Program-made: the position numbers and the translations under genes
Notes under the pieces: model-generated
What the model was told of the DNA's origin: nothing
Seen by the model: only the letters and a program-made list of their open reading frames with translations
The model's database searches: none
Shown here: in pieces, positions 33,973 through 43,291 of the stretch
Layout: each line of letters begins with the position of its first letter
How positions within the stretch are numbered: the first letter of the stretch is position 1
NCBI GenBank assembly: GCA_900539835.1
Contig: UQDR01000002.1
Coordinates: 1-64,000, forward strand
DNA length: 64,000 nucleotides
Direction: 5' to 3'
Source: an uncultured Ruminococcus sp.
GTDB taxonomy: Bacteria; Bacillota; Clostridia; Oscillospirales; Ruminococcaceae

Positions 33973-35649
33973 CTAAATCTGCTTTCTGCTGTATTTCTCA
34001 ATAAGCTGCTGAGCGTTTTCAAGCATAAGCTCAGAAATATTATCTCCGCCCATAATTCTTGCTATCTCATATTTTCTTTCATCAAAGCTGAGAGATTTAA
34101 CTGTTGTAGAAGTCCTGTCATTGACAATATTCTTTTCTATCAGCAAATGATTGTCAGCCATTACTGCGATCTGCGACAGATGAGTAACACAAAGAACCTG
34201 TCTTATTTCAGAGATCTCTCCCAGCTTCATACCGATCTTCTGTGCTGCTTTTCCGCTGACTCCGGTGTCTATCTCATCAAAAATCAAAGTTCCGATACTG
34301 TCCTTATCAGCTATAACATTCTTTAAAGCCAGCATTATTCTTGAAAGCTCTCCTCCAGAAGCGATTTTTGCAATAGGCTTAGGGTCTTCGCCGATATTTG
34401 CAGAGATGAGAAATTCAATCGTATCCATTCCGTTTAGCGTAAGCTTTCCCGGTTTCTGATCTACAGTCAGCTTAACCTTCGGCATATTCAAAAATTCCAG
34501 CTCTTCCGTTACACGGCTTATAAACCGTTCTCCTGCTTTTCTTCGGAAATCTGAAAGAACCTTTGCCTTTTTTGACACCAAAGTCAACAGCTCTGTCTGC
34601 TGTTTATTCAATTCGTTAAGACTGACCTCACTTCCTGAAAGCTGTTCCAATTCCTCTTTGGATTTCTCTAAGGTATCAAGAACATCGCTTAAATCAGGAC
34701 CGTATTTTTTCTTTATTTTCCTAAGCTCATCGTTTCGCTGATTAAGATAATCATATCTCTTTGGATCAACCTCAAGCTTATCCAGAAGCGAAGACAGCTC
34801 CCCTGCAATATCCGCAAGCTCTATTTCCGCCGAAGACAGCCTGTTATATAACGGCTCAAATTTAGCATAAACGTCAGTATAGCTTTCCAAAGCCTTCTCA
34901 GCCTGTGAAGTCAAATCTACTGCACCTGAATTATCATCATCACCGTTAATAAGGTTTATCGCTTTAAACATTGCCTCAGAGAGAACCACTGCATTTTTAG
35001 ATACAGCTAATTCCTGTTCGATCTCCTCATCTTCATTTTCGGTAATTTTCAGCTGTTCTATTTCCTGAATAATATCTTCAAGCTGATTTATTCTGAACGC
35101 TCTCTGTCCTGCGTCCGTTTTCATTTTTTTTATTTTTCTTGCCAGTGTCTGAAGCTCTTTAAACGAGCTTTGATAATCATTTAAAAATTCCTCAGCGTCA
35201 GCAAAGCTGTCAAGAATATGAATATGCTTTTCGGGTGACATAAGTATCTGATTATCATGCTGACCGTGAATATTAACAAGAGTTTCCCCTATTTCTCTCA
35301 GAACAGCCACATTAACGCTTCTTGAATTGACCCTCGCAACACTACCGCCGTCTGAACGGATCTCTCTTGAAAGAAAAAGCTGATCGTCCTCACAGCTTAT
35401 CCCAAGCTCCTCAAGCTTAGTCAGCGTGTTTTGGTCGAGATTAATAAACTCAGCTGAAATAACCGCCTTATCCTTGCCGCTCCTGACAATATCCTTGGTT
35501 ACCCTTTGTCCGAGAATAGCATTTATGCCGTTTATAAGAATAGATTTTCCCGCACCTGTTTCACCTGTAAAAACATTAAGTCTTTCAGTGAAATTAATAG
35601 TCGCTTTTTCTATTACCGCTAAATTTTCAATGTAAAGTTCTTTCAGCAT
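33973..35649 (-). CDS. recN: DNA repair protein RecN
   Basis: 558 residues, normal. This SMC-like ATPase is recruited to double-strand breaks. Walker A is FTGETGAGKSILINGI (about 28-43), followed by RVNSRSVNVAVL and HGQHDNQ, then long coiled-coil arms (about 150-380), and the C-terminal half-ATPase with IASGGELSRIMLALK (signature) and TLIFDEIDTGVSGKAAQKIG (Walker B). Last gene of the asp23-to-recN operon. Confidence 0.97.
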   Translation of the reverse strand: MLKELYIENLAVIEKATINFTERLNVFTGETGAGKSILINGINAILGQRVTKDIVRSGKDKAVISAEFINLDQNTLTKLEELGISCEDDQLFLSREIRSDGGSVARVNSRSVNVAVLREIGETLVNIHGQHDNQILMSPEKHIHILDSFADAEEFLNDYQSSFKELQTLARKIKKMKTDAGQRAFRINQLEDIIQEIEQLKITENEDEEIEQELAVSKNAVVLSEAMFKAINLINGDDDNSGAVDLTSQAEKALESYTDVYAKFEPLYNRLSSAEIELADIAGELSSLLDKLEVDPKRYDYLNQRNDELRKIKKKYGPDLSDVLDTLEKSKEELEQLSGSEVSLNELNKQQTELLTLVSKKAKVLSDFRRKAGERFISRVTEELEFLNMPKVKLTVDQKPGKLTLNGMDTIEFLISANIGEDPKPIAKIASGGELSRIMLALKNVIADKDSIGTLIFDEIDTGVSGKAAQKIGMKLGEISEIRQVLCVTHLSQIAVMADNHLLIEKNIVNDRTSTTVKSLSFDERKYEIARIMGGDNISELMLENAQQLIEKYSRKQI

Positions 35650-35681
35650 AAGTATCTTTCCAATCCTCTAAACGTTAAATA

Positions 35682-36146
35682 TTATCTTGCATTTAAAATC
35701 CCGTTTAATTCTTTAACAAGTCTTACTGCGTCACGCTCTGTGCGCATAAGAATAAAAATCGTGTCATCTCCGGCAATAGTTCCGACCGTATTGTCAATGG
35801 TTGCTCCGTCAAGCTTAGCGCAGACTGCCTGAGCCATTCCCGTATTGCATTTTACCACAACTGTGTTTAATGCATAGTCCACCTCTTTTACTGCGTCGGA
35901 TAAGATCGTATAAAGCATGCTTCCGTGATTATCAAGAGAATCCTTTTTAAACGACGGAATTCCGTATTTATAATTGCCCGCTGAAGTAATTGTTTTTATA
36001 AGCGCAAGCTCTTTTATATCTCTTGAAACTGTTGCCTGAGTAACGGCACAGCCATGTTCATTCAAAGCCTTCTGAAGATTTTCCTGTGTATCAATCTCAT
36101 TTTCTGATATTATCTTTAAAATAAGCTGTTGTCTTTGTGATTTCAT
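35682..36146 (-). CDS. argR: Arginine repressor
   Basis: 154 residues, the normal ArgR size. An N-terminal winged helix (about 1-70, QRQQLILKIISENEIDTQENLQKAL and QATVSRDIKELALIK) binds ARG boxes; the C-terminal domain (about 80-150) makes hexamers and binds arginine through NTVGTIAGDDTIF. The argR-recN neighbour pair is old and widespread in Firmicutes; no arginine biosynthesis gene lies in the window. Confidence 0.95.
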   Translation of the reverse strand: MKSQRQQLILKIISENEIDTQENLQKALNEHGCAVTQATVSRDIKELALIKTITSAGNYKYGIPSFKKDSLDNHGSMLYTILSDAVKEVDYALNTVVVKCNTGMAQAVCAKLDGATIDNTVGTIAGDDTIFILMRTERDAVRLVKELNGILNAR

Positions 36147-36172
36147 GCTTTTTATTCCTTTCGGTAAATCTT

Positions 36173-37045
36173 TTACTCACTGATTTCCTTCAACGGCTGC
36201 ATAAGCTTTTTATTTACCGACGCAAAAAAGCTGCCGCCGGCAATTTCAATTATGTCAATATAATATTCGCTTTTCGAAACTATTACCTCATCGTCGTTTG
36301 AAAGACGATGAACAATGTTGCCGTCTACATTGACGCAGGTGTGAGCTTGTTTATTGCATTTGCTTTTTATTTTTATTATACTGTCTGGAGAAAGCACCAC
36401 TGAACGTGCAAAAAGCGTATGAGGGCAAATCTGAGTATATTCTATACACTCAAGCTCAGGCTCAATAATAGGTCCTCCTGCCGACATTGAATATGCGGTC
36501 GCACCGGTTGGTGTGGAAAAAATAACTCCGTCAGCCCTTAAAGAAGATATGGTCCTTCCGTTTTTGGAAACCTCAAAATCTGCAATTTTACAATCATCGC
36601 TTTTTGATATCACAACATCATTAAGCGCTGTGAACTTAAGCTTTTCTGAGTCTTTCGGCTCAACAGAAACAGAAAGCATCATTCTTCTGCTCGTTGAATA
36701 TTCTCCCTTGCAAAGCTTTTCCAACAGTTCTATCTGATTATGTTCAAGAGAAGTCATAAACCCGAGGCGTCCGCTGTTTATTCCTAAAATGGGCTTTTTA
36801 TGAGCAGCAGCAAATTTTGCACACTTTAGAATCGTACCATCTCCGCCGACTACAACAATTACATCGCATGCGCTTATACAGACAGTTTCTTTTATAAAAT
36901 TAAGAAACTTAAGCTCACAGAACTCGTCCTTATATATCTCATCTATATAAAGCTCCGCCCCGCAGTTATTCAGAACTTTACATGCCGCAGCAGTATATTC
37001 CGCACAATTCTTCTTTTTGAGATTAGGAAAAACATATATTCTCAT
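36173..37045 (-). CDS. nadK: NAD kinase
   Basis: 290 residues from ATG 37045; an ATG six bases upstream is only 2 nt from the RBS AAAGGA. The enzyme phosphorylates NAD to NADP. Signatures: VVVGGDGTILKCAKFA (GGDGT), GINSGRLGFMTSL, NDVVISKSDDCKI, and the Gly-rich FSTPTGATAYSMSAGGPIIEP. Part of the asp23-recN operon, between tlyA and argR, the usual order in Clostridia. Confidence 0.95.
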   Translation of the reverse strand: MRIYVFPNLKKKNCAEYTAAACKVLNNCGAELYIDEIYKDEFCELKFLNFIKETVCISACDVIVVVGGDGTILKCAKFAAAHKKPILGINSGRLGFMTSLEHNQIELLEKLCKGEYSTSRRMMLSVSVEPKDSEKLKFTALNDVVISKSDDCKIADFEVSKNGRTISSLRADGVIFSTPTGATAYSMSAGGPIIEPELECIEYTQICPHTLFARSVVLSPDSIIKIKSKCNKQAHTCVNVDGNIVHRLSNDDEVIVSKSEYYIDIIEIAGGSFFASVNKKLMQPLKEISE

Positions 37046-37081
37046 TGCCATATTCCTTTCCGGCTGAATCTGTATAATCGC

Positions 37082-37891
37082 TTAGCTTTTATTTAGATTC
37101 ATAAAAGCTGAGCTGACCAATTCCTTTAAATTAATCTTTCCGGCGCTGTTTATGGGCATATCGGTTTTCTTTAAATATGCCAGATATTCGATGTTTCCGT
37201 CACCGCCCTTAATCGGCGACGGCGATATTCCCAAAACGGCGAGTCCGCAGTCATAAAAAAAATCCGAAAGCTCCTGAAGCACCCTCAAATGGTCTTTTTT
37301 ATCCCTGACTATGCCTTTTTTATTAAGAGCTGATCGTCCCGCTTCAAACTGAGGTTTTATAAGCATTATCATTTCACCGTTTTCAGCAAGGCATTCTTTT
37401 AACAGAGGTATAACTAACCGCAGTGAAATAAACGAAAGATCACCACACATAAAATCTATGGAATCACTAAAAAATTCAGGTGTGACATCCCTTACATTTA
37501 TACCCTCACAGTTTACAACACGTTTATCACTGACAAGCTCATCCGCAAGCTGACCGTGACCAACATCTACGGCATACACTTTTTTTGCGCCCTTTTCAAG
37601 CAAAACCTGTGTAAAACCACCTGTTGACGCACCGATATCTGCACAGCACTTATCCTTAACGCTTACATCAAAGCATTCAAAAGCGCCTTTAAGCTTAAAT
37701 GCACCCCTGCCCACATATTGATTTTCATCCTCCGAAATGATAATTTCACAGTCCTCATCCACCAATGCAGACGGCTTTTTTGCTGTCTTTCCATTGACCG
37801 AAACACTGCCGTTTAAAACAAGCTCCTTTGCCTTTGAACGGCTTTTTACATATGCTTTTTCCACAAGAAAAATGTCAAGTCTATTGCTCAT
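37082..37891 (-). CDS. tlyA: TlyA family rRNA 2'-O-methyltransferase
   Basis: 269 residues: an N-terminal S4 RNA-binding domain (about 3-62, RLDIFLVEKAYVKSRSKAKELVLNGSVSVNG) and an FtsJ-type methyltransferase (about 63-250) with CCADIGASTGGFTQVLLEKGAKKVYAVDVG and FMCGDLSFISL. TlyA methylates riboses of rRNA and in some species has been called a hemolysin. Its start overlaps the dxs stop by 11 nt. Confidence 0.93.
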   Translation of the reverse strand: MSNRLDIFLVEKAYVKSRSKAKELVLNGSVSVNGKTAKKPSALVDEDCEIIISEDENQYVGRGAFKLKGAFECFDVSVKDKCCADIGASTGGFTQVLLEKGAKKVYAVDVGHGQLADELVSDKRVVNCEGINVRDVTPEFFSDSIDFMCGDLSFISLRLVIPLLKECLAENGEMIMLIKPQFEAGRSALNKKGIVRDKKDHLRVLQELSDFFYDCGLAVLGISPSPIKGGDGNIEYLAYLKKTDMPINSAGKINLKELVSSAFMNLNKS

Positions 37892-39731
37892 AGCTTAAAA
37901 AATCCTCAATTTGATCTGCCATTTTTTCAGGCGATAGATTAAGCTCGTCCAAAAGGTCGGGAACATTTCCGTGCTTAACGAAATAGTCAATAGCAACAGG
38001 AGCGATATTGCTGCATACTGCTGCATATTTTTCGGAAATTGAGCCATGATAATATGCTTCCTCAAAGAAAAACACCAGCTTATAGCTTGAAATAATATCA
38101 ATTATCTCTTCTTCTATCGGGAAAATCTTAACCAATTTCAATGTATCGCATTCTATATGGCGATTCTTCAAAATTTCACAAGCTGATAAAACATTGTTAT
38201 ACAGTCTGCCGTATGTAACTATCAGCACACCGTTTCCGTTATCATGATATTTATATGACGTATTGACGTCAGATTTATTGTAATTTGATTTATCATTGCC
38301 CCTCGGATAACGCACTGCGACAATTCCGCTGTCCTCAAGAACTGCTTTTCTCAGGCATAATCTTAGCTCTTCATAGCATGACGGAGAATAGACAGTTGTA
38401 TTCGGAACTGATGTGAGGAAGGAAACGTCAAAAATACCCTGATGAGTTTCGCCGTCATCTCCCACGACCCCGGCTCTGTCGACACCTAAAACTGCATGTG
38501 TATTGCATATGGCAAGGTCATGTATAAGCTGGTCATAGCTTCTCTGAAGAAATGATGAATATACTGCAAAAACAGGTATCATTCCCATTGAAGCAAGTCC
38601 GCCGCAAAAGGTGACAGCATGCTCCTCAGCTATTCCCACGTCAAAAAATCTTTGAGGATAGGCCTTTGCAAAATACTGAAGTCCTGTTCCATATTTCATT
38701 GCCGCTGTAACGGCGCATATATTTTTATGCTGCTCTCCCAGCTCTGTAAGCTCTTTTCCGAAAACCGACGAAAAGCTGTCAGCCAAAACTACATCAGGAT
38801 TTCCCGTTGCAATTTCAAAGGAACCAACGCCGTGATACTCTCCCGGATTTTCCTCAGCCGGGGCATAGCCTTTTCCCTTAACAGTATTAACATGGACAAG
38901 AACCGGTCTGTGCAAAGCCTTTGCGGCATTAAGCCCCTTTTCAAGCTCCTCAATATTATGCCCGTCAAGCGGACCTATAAAAGCCAGCCCTAAATCTTCA
39001 AACATTGTACTGTGAAGAACTACATTTTTCAAAGCATTTTTTGAGCCTTTTAAAGCTTTTTTCAGAGGTGCTCCCACTATCGGCGTTTTATCAAGAGTTC
39101 TTTCAACGACGCTTTTTGTTTTATGATATCCCTCTTTAGTACGCATATTTGACAGATATTTTGCTACGCTGCCGACGTTTTTAGAAATGGACATTTCATT
39201 ATGATTTAAAATAATAATCAGATTTGTATCGCTTTTTCCTGCATTATTCAGTCCCTCATATATCATTCCGCCTGTAAACGCTCCGTCACCTAAAACAGCG
39301 ACAGTAAAATGAGGATCATTCCGAATTTTCATTGCTGTTGCGATGCCTAATGCTGCTGAGACAGAATTTGAGCTATGGCCGCTTACAAATGCATCATGCA
39401 CAGATTCATCGGGGCGACAGAATCCGGAAATTCCGTTTTTCTGTCTTAATGTGTCAAATCTATCTGCTCTACCCGTTAAAATTTTATGAGTATAAGCTTG
39501 ATGACCCACATCCCAGACTATTTTGTCTTCAGGCGAATCAAAAACTCTATGGACAGCCAAAGACAGCTCCACTGTACCTAAATTTGAAGCCAAGTGCCCG
39601 CCGTTTTTTGATACTGTATCTATCAGCATTTTACGAATATCCTGACAGAGCATATTACACTGATTAAGCGTCAGTTTTTTCAAGTCGTCAGGAAGATTCA
39701 TTTTAGTCAAATAATCTCTCTTTTTAGACAT
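37881..39731 (-). CDS. dxs: 1-deoxy-D-xylulose-5-phosphate synthase
   Basis: 616 residues, normal. It joins pyruvate and glyceraldehyde 3-phosphate with thiamine diphosphate to begin the MEP isoprenoid pathway. Seen: GGHLASNLGTVELSLAVHRVF, WDVGHQAYTHKILTGR, the ThDP site VLGDGAFTGGMIYEGLNNAG, the transketolase pyrimidine domain with DVGIAEEHAVTFCGGLA and DRAGVVGDDGETHQG. It lies next to ispA, which uses the products of the same pathway. Confidence 0.97.
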   Translation of the reverse strand: MSKKRDYLTKMNLPDDLKKLTLNQCNMLCQDIRKMLIDTVSKNGGHLASNLGTVELSLAVHRVFDSPEDKIVWDVGHQAYTHKILTGRADRFDTLRQKNGISGFCRPDESVHDAFVSGHSSNSVSAALGIATAMKIRNDPHFTVAVLGDGAFTGGMIYEGLNNAGKSDTNLIIILNHNEMSISKNVGSVAKYLSNMRTKEGYHKTKSVVERTLDKTPIVGAPLKKALKGSKNALKNVVLHSTMFEDLGLAFIGPLDGHNIEELEKGLNAAKALHRPVLVHVNTVKGKGYAPAEENPGEYHGVGSFEIATGNPDVVLADSFSSVFGKELTELGEQHKNICAVTAAMKYGTGLQYFAKAYPQRFFDVGIAEEHAVTFCGGLASMGMIPVFAVYSSFLQRSYDQLIHDLAICNTHAVLGVDRAGVVGDDGETHQGIFDVSFLTSVPNTTVYSPSCYEELRLCLRKAVLEDSGIVAVRYPRGNDKSNYNKSDVNTSYKYHDNGNGVLIVTYGRLYNNVLSACEILKNRHIECDTLKLVKIFPIEEEIIDIISSYKLVFFFEEAYYHGSISEKYAAVCSNIAPVAIDYFVKHGNVPDLLDELNLSPEKMADQIEDFLSYEQ

Positions 39732-39746
39732 CCCACAACCCCCGAT

Positions 39747-40637
39747 TTAATTTCTGCGTTCAAGCAGACTTTTTGTAAGATCACATAAAAATTCGTTATC
39801 TTTAAAAATTTCAAGATACCCAAGAGCCTCACCTGTCAGCTTATCTGCCGCAGCTTTTGACTCCTCCAACCCCATAAGAGAAACATAAGTGTTTTTATGC
39901 TGCTCATCATCGCTTCCTATAGGTTTTCCCAACTCCTCGAAGCTTCCGGTAACGTCAAGAATATCATCTACAATCTGAAACGCTCTTCCCAATGCATTTG
40001 CATAATCCGCCGCCTCAGGTATTTTCCCGAAATCCCCTCCGAGAATAACACCCATGACGCATGCGGCTTCAATAAGAGCGCCGGTTTTCTGCTCCTGAAG
40101 CTTATTGAGCGTATCAAGAGAAATGGTTTTCCCCTCCGACTGAAGATCTATAACCTGTCCTCCGATCATGCCGCTTGTTCCCACGGCATGTGAAAGCACT
40201 GACGTAAGCATAACAGCTTTATCTGCGGTTATTCTCTGTTCCATAGCGGCATTTGCTATAACCTCAAAGGCGAGAGTATTAAGTGCATCTCCTGCGAGCA
40301 AGGCTATATTTTCATCAAACGCCTTATGGCAGGACGGCATTCCCCTGCGGTAATCGTCGTTATCCATACAAGGAAGATCGTCATGAATCAGCGAGAATGT
40401 ATGAATCATCTCAATAGTACAGGCAATGTCCAGATATTTGGACACATCTCCTCCGCACATTCGGCAGAATTCCAACATCAACACAGGTCTAAGGCGTTTT
40501 CCCCCTGCCATAAGAGAATACTCCATAGCTTCAAGAATAACCCCCTGGAGGCTGTTTTTATCCTTAGTGAATTCAAGCAGCTTTTCTTCAATTTTATCGC
40601 AGTAGGTTTTAAGAATCAGCTTATTATTTTCAGTCAC
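39747..40637 (-). CDS. ispA: Polyprenyl diphosphate synthase (farnesyl diphosphate synthase type)
   Basis: 296 residues with GTG start (RBS AAAGGGATGG). It condenses isopentenyl and allylic diphosphates. First Asp-rich motif LIHDDLPCMDNDDYRRG (about 84-100), second QIVDDILDVTG (about 217-227), and GGKRLRPVL are all present. The two residues (Cys-Met) between the Asp groups of the first motif fit short-chain FPP synthases. A family A repeat, not coding sequence, fills the gap to xseB upstream. Confidence 0.94.
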   Translation of the reverse strand: MTENNKLILKTYCDKIEEKLLEFTKDKNSLQGVILEAMEYSLMAGGKRLRPVLMLEFCRMCGGDVSKYLDIACTIEMIHTFSLIHDDLPCMDNDDYRRGMPSCHKAFDENIALLAGDALNTLAFEVIANAAMEQRITADKAVMLTSVLSHAVGTSGMIGGQVIDLQSEGKTISLDTLNKLQEQKTGALIEAACVMGVILGGDFGKIPEAADYANALGRAFQIVDDILDVTGSFEELGKPIGSDDEQHKNTYVSLMGLEESKAAADKLTGEALGYLEIFKDNEFLCDLTKSLLERRN

Positions 40638-40671
40638 AAATGACCATCCCTTTCATTACGGCATATTTTTC

Positions 40672-40813
40672 AATAAGGGGCTTGCCCCGTCATTTAACGT
40701 GGCAAGCGCATTGCAAAGCAATGCGGTCATCAGTAGGAGATTGTATCTCCTACTGATGACAATATGGAACCCGCCGTCTAAAGAGGCGAGGGACATCCTT
40801 GCCTAAGTTATAA
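40672..40813 (+). repeat. Dispersed palindromic repeat, family A, copy 3 (inside the operon)
   Basis: Starts AATAAGGGGCTTGCCCCGTC then ATTTAACGTGGCAAG, has inner stems GCGCATTGC/GCAATGCG and a 14-bp CATCAGTAGGAGAT/ATCTCCTACTGATG stem, and ends GAGGGACATCCTTGCCTAAG then TTATAA. The last TTATAA (minus strand) is the Leu codon and stop of xseB. It separates xseB from ispA, which are normally only a few bases apart. Confidence 0.8.
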
Positions 40814-41002
40814 ATTATTCCCCGGTTTCCCTGCCGAAAGGGTTTTAACCTGAAGCTTTGCATTTTCCAGTGATTTTTTACAATCAACAGAAAGCTCAAC
40901 TCCCTCTTTATACAAATCAAGAGCCTGATCAAGCGAAAGCTTATCCCCCTCCATAGCTCTGACTATTTCATCAAGTCTTTTCATTGAATCTTCAAATGTC
41001 AT
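40808..41002 (-). CDS. xseB: Exodeoxyribonuclease VII small subunit
   Basis: 64 residues from ATG 41002 (RBS AAAGGAA; a GTG three codons earlier is possible). All-helical, with the family pattern FEDSMKRLDEIVRAMEGDKLSLDQALDLYKEG and SVDCKKSLENAKLQVKTL. With XseA it forms the nuclease that degrades single-stranded DNA to acid-soluble pieces. The final residues after GKPGN are followed by a Leu codon and stop lying in the repeat end, so the native C-terminus may have been altered. Confidence 0.93.
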   Translation of the reverse strand: MTFEDSMKRLDEIVRAMEGDKLSLDQALDLYKEGVELSVDCKKSLENAKLQVKTLSAGKPGNNL

Positions 41003-41054
41003 TAACAACACATTCCTTTCGCCGGAACGCTATTTTAATCAAGCGTTTAAAAAG

Positions 41055-41112
41055 TCCCTTCACTTATAGCCTCATTTAAGGCTTTTTTGCACGCAAACGT
41101 ACAACTATGAAC
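41055..41112 (+). repeat. Dispersed repeat, family B, copy 2 (between xseA and xseB)
   Basis: Reads CCCTTCACTTATAGCCTCAT, then the GCC...GGC stem with TTTTTT, the TTGCACG/CGTACAA palindrome and CTATGAAC on the plus strand. The terminator-like direction is opposite to that of the operon, so it should not stop xse transcription. It lies in a 156-nt gap between xseA and xseB, which usually touch. Confidence 0.75.
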
Positions 41113-41158
41113 AAAAATATATAAAATTTTGATATTTATTCACACAATATAAGAAAAA

Positions 41159-42343
41159 TTATAATATTTGTGCGCTTTTTACCGTATCTTTAAATCTGAT
41201 TTCCACCAAGTCATTTTTATCAAGTTCTTCTCCTGAATAGACCACTTTTTCATTCTTAGTAGTTATAGTATACCCTCTGTCAAGCACATTAAGTGGACTC
41301 AGGGCACTTAGCTGGGCATAATACTTATCCAATTTATTTTCGCCTTGCGAAATTTTGCGATTGGCGAGCATATCGAGCTTTTCTCTTGTTCTCAGCAGGA
41401 TATTCAGATCATTCTCCACTCTTTTTTCGGGAGAATGGAGTTTAATTTTTTGCAAAGCGCTTTGCACAAGCAATTCACGCTCGTTCACAAAATCCGCAAA
41501 TGCGTCGTTCAGTTTTTTTAACATATAATCTACAGAACCTATAAGCTCTGACATCTGAGGAGAGGCAAGCTCTGCAGCCGCTGAGGGTGTTGGCGCTCTC
41601 AAATCAGCGGCATAATCCGCAAAAGTTGTATCAGTTTCATGTCCCACTGCTGATATTACGGGGATACTGCACTGATAGACAGTCATTGCGACCTTTTCGG
41701 TATTAAACGGCATAAGGTCCTCAAGAGAGCCTCCGCCCCTTGCAAGCAATATTGTATCGGCACCTGAACTATCAGCCTGCACCAAAGCGCTGCAAATTGA
41801 ATCCGGTGCAGAATCTCCCTGAACCTGAGCAGGATATATTTCAACTGTACACACGGGATATCTTCTTGACAATATGTTCAAAATATCCTGCAATGCGGCG
41901 CCTGTAAGTGATGTAACCACTGCTATTTTTTTGGGCATGAGCGGGATTTTTTTCTTTGCGCTGATGTCGAACACGCCCAGCTTTGAAAGCTTTTCTTTAA
42001 GCTGTTCAATTCCTGTATGCAAAGCTCCCACGCCCACGGGCTGGATATCCGAAGCAATGATCTGATAGACTCCGTCACGCTCATATACGTCCACATTTCC
42101 GACCACGAGGACACTCATTCCGTTTTCGGGAACAAACCTTAATCTTTGGACATTTCTCGAAAACATTACGGCTTTAACTGCTCCGCCTGAATCCTTTAAT
42201 GTAAAATAGGCATGTCCTGATTTATAATGCAAAGTAAAGTTAGATATTTCGCCTTTTACGGCGACGCCCTTCAGCTTCAGGTCAGATTGTATTTTAAACT
42301 GGATATATTTATTAAGCTGTGAAACTGTAAGTATTGAACTCAA
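41159..42343 (-). CDS. xseA: Exodeoxyribonuclease VII large subunit
   Basis: 394 residues with TTG start placed 10 nt after RBS AGAGG and adjacent to the stop of the M22-like gene. OB-fold nucleic-acid domain (about 1-110, VKGEISNFTLHYKSGHAYFTLKD), then the catalytic region with VVTSLTGAALQDILNILSRRYP, LLARGGGSLEDLMPFN and SAVGHETDTTFADYAADLRAPTPSAAAEL, then coiled coil. Shorter than E. coli XseA (456), as in many Clostridia. Works with XseB. Confidence 0.95.
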   Translation of the reverse strand: MSSILTVSQLNKYIQFKIQSDLKLKGVAVKGEISNFTLHYKSGHAYFTLKDSGGAVKAVMFSRNVQRLRFVPENGMSVLVVGNVDVYERDGVYQIIASDIQPVGVGALHTGIEQLKEKLSKLGVFDISAKKKIPLMPKKIAVVTSLTGAALQDILNILSRRYPVCTVEIYPAQVQGDSAPDSICSALVQADSSGADTILLARGGGSLEDLMPFNTEKVAMTVYQCSIPVISAVGHETDTTFADYAADLRAPTPSAAAELASPQMSELIGSVDYMLKKLNDAFADFVNERELLVQSALQKIKLHSPEKRVENDLNILLRTREKLDMLANRKISQGENKLDKYYAQLSALSPLNVLDRGYTITTKNEKVVYSGEELDKNDLVEIRFKDTVKSAQIL

Positions 42344-43291
42344 TCAAATCATACCTCTTTTCAATGCGCAGTAAACTGCTGTTCCCACAGCGTTATCGCA
42401 GGAAAATTCGGGTTTTGCAAGTAATGCTCCGAACTCTCTCGAAATTTCTTCTCTGATTATTGTATTTGACATTACTCCGCCGACGCATAGCAACGGTATT
42501 TTCCCGTATTTTTCAAAAGCCGAAGCAATCATTCTTTTAAAAGTATCAGACAAAAAGCTGATACAGAATTTTGCGATATCCTCATGTGTTTCATTATTAT
42601 CATACATTTTCCTACAGAGATTTTCCACCCCCGAAAGGCAGCAGCTTCCGTTCCTGATAACAGGCTTTGTTTTAAAGTTGCGACTGCTTTTACAAGCAAG
42701 CTTATCAAGCTCTTTTCCGCAGGGAAAATCAAGATCAAGCATGACACCTGTTCTATCCACAGCCTGACCTGCTTTCAGATCCAAGGATGAACCGATTTCT
42801 TTTATATTTAAAACATTATTCTTATCGGGCACACACAAAAGCAAATCAGTTGTTCCGCCGCTGGCATGGAACGCAAGAAACCGGCTGTCGTTTTTAAGCA
42901 ATTCAAGCTTTCCGCATGAATAAAGACCTGCAAGGATATGCCCCACCTGATGTGAAGTTTTTTCGGGCTTAATGCCCATTACGGCACCCAAAACTGAGGC
43001 TGTACTATCGCCCGCAGTGAAACAGGGCATATATGAACCGCTCAGAAGTCTTGGAGCAAATGAAACACCAATTCCGTCAATATGGATATCATTACACTGT
43101 TCAAACAGTTTTTCCACAACTTTCGGCAGCTGAACTGTATGGTGAAACACTGCATCCGACTGTCTTATTCCCTTTTCGCCCTTTTTCACAGGAAGAAGCA
43201 TTTTCTCCTGAACTACTTTCATAGTTTCGGTATCAAGCAAAGCTGCGGAGGTTGTATAGTTACTCGTATCAATTCCGAGAATTTTACTCAT
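42344..43291 (-). CDS. Peptidase M22-like / Kae1-related ATPase-fold protein
   Basis: 315 residues with the ASKHA fold: ILGIDTSNYTTSAALLD at the N-terminus, HQVGHILAGLYSCGK (a degenerate version of the HHAHA-type metal motif) and VCVGGVMSN-like phosphate loop near 250. It resembles TsaD, the tRNA threonylcarbamoyl transferase, but is divergent and lies between nusB and xseA, where Clostridia carry a second Kae1-like protein of unknown function. It is unlikely to be the main TsaD. Start overlaps nusB by 8 nt. Confidence 0.82.
   Translation of the reverse strand: MSKILGIDTSNYTTSAALLDTETMKVVQEKMLLPVKKGEKGIRQSDAVFHHTVQLPKVVEKLFEQCNDIHIDGIGVSFAPRLLSGSYMPCFTAGDSTASVLGAVMGIKPEKTSHQVGHILAGLYSCGKLELLKNDSRFLAFHASGGTTDLLLCVPDKNNVLNIKEIGSSLDLKAGQAVDRTGVMLDLDFPCGKELDKLACKSSRNFKTKPVIRNGSCCLSGVENLCRKMYDNNETHEDIAKFCISFLSDTFKRMIASAFEKYGKIPLLCVGGVMSNTIIREEISREFGALLAKPEFSCDNAVGTAVYCALKRGMI

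Noticed and set aside
42344..43291. Calling the M22-like protein TsaD
   Set aside because: The metal motif is degenerate and the gene sits at the nusB-xseA locus, where a divergent paralogue is usual.
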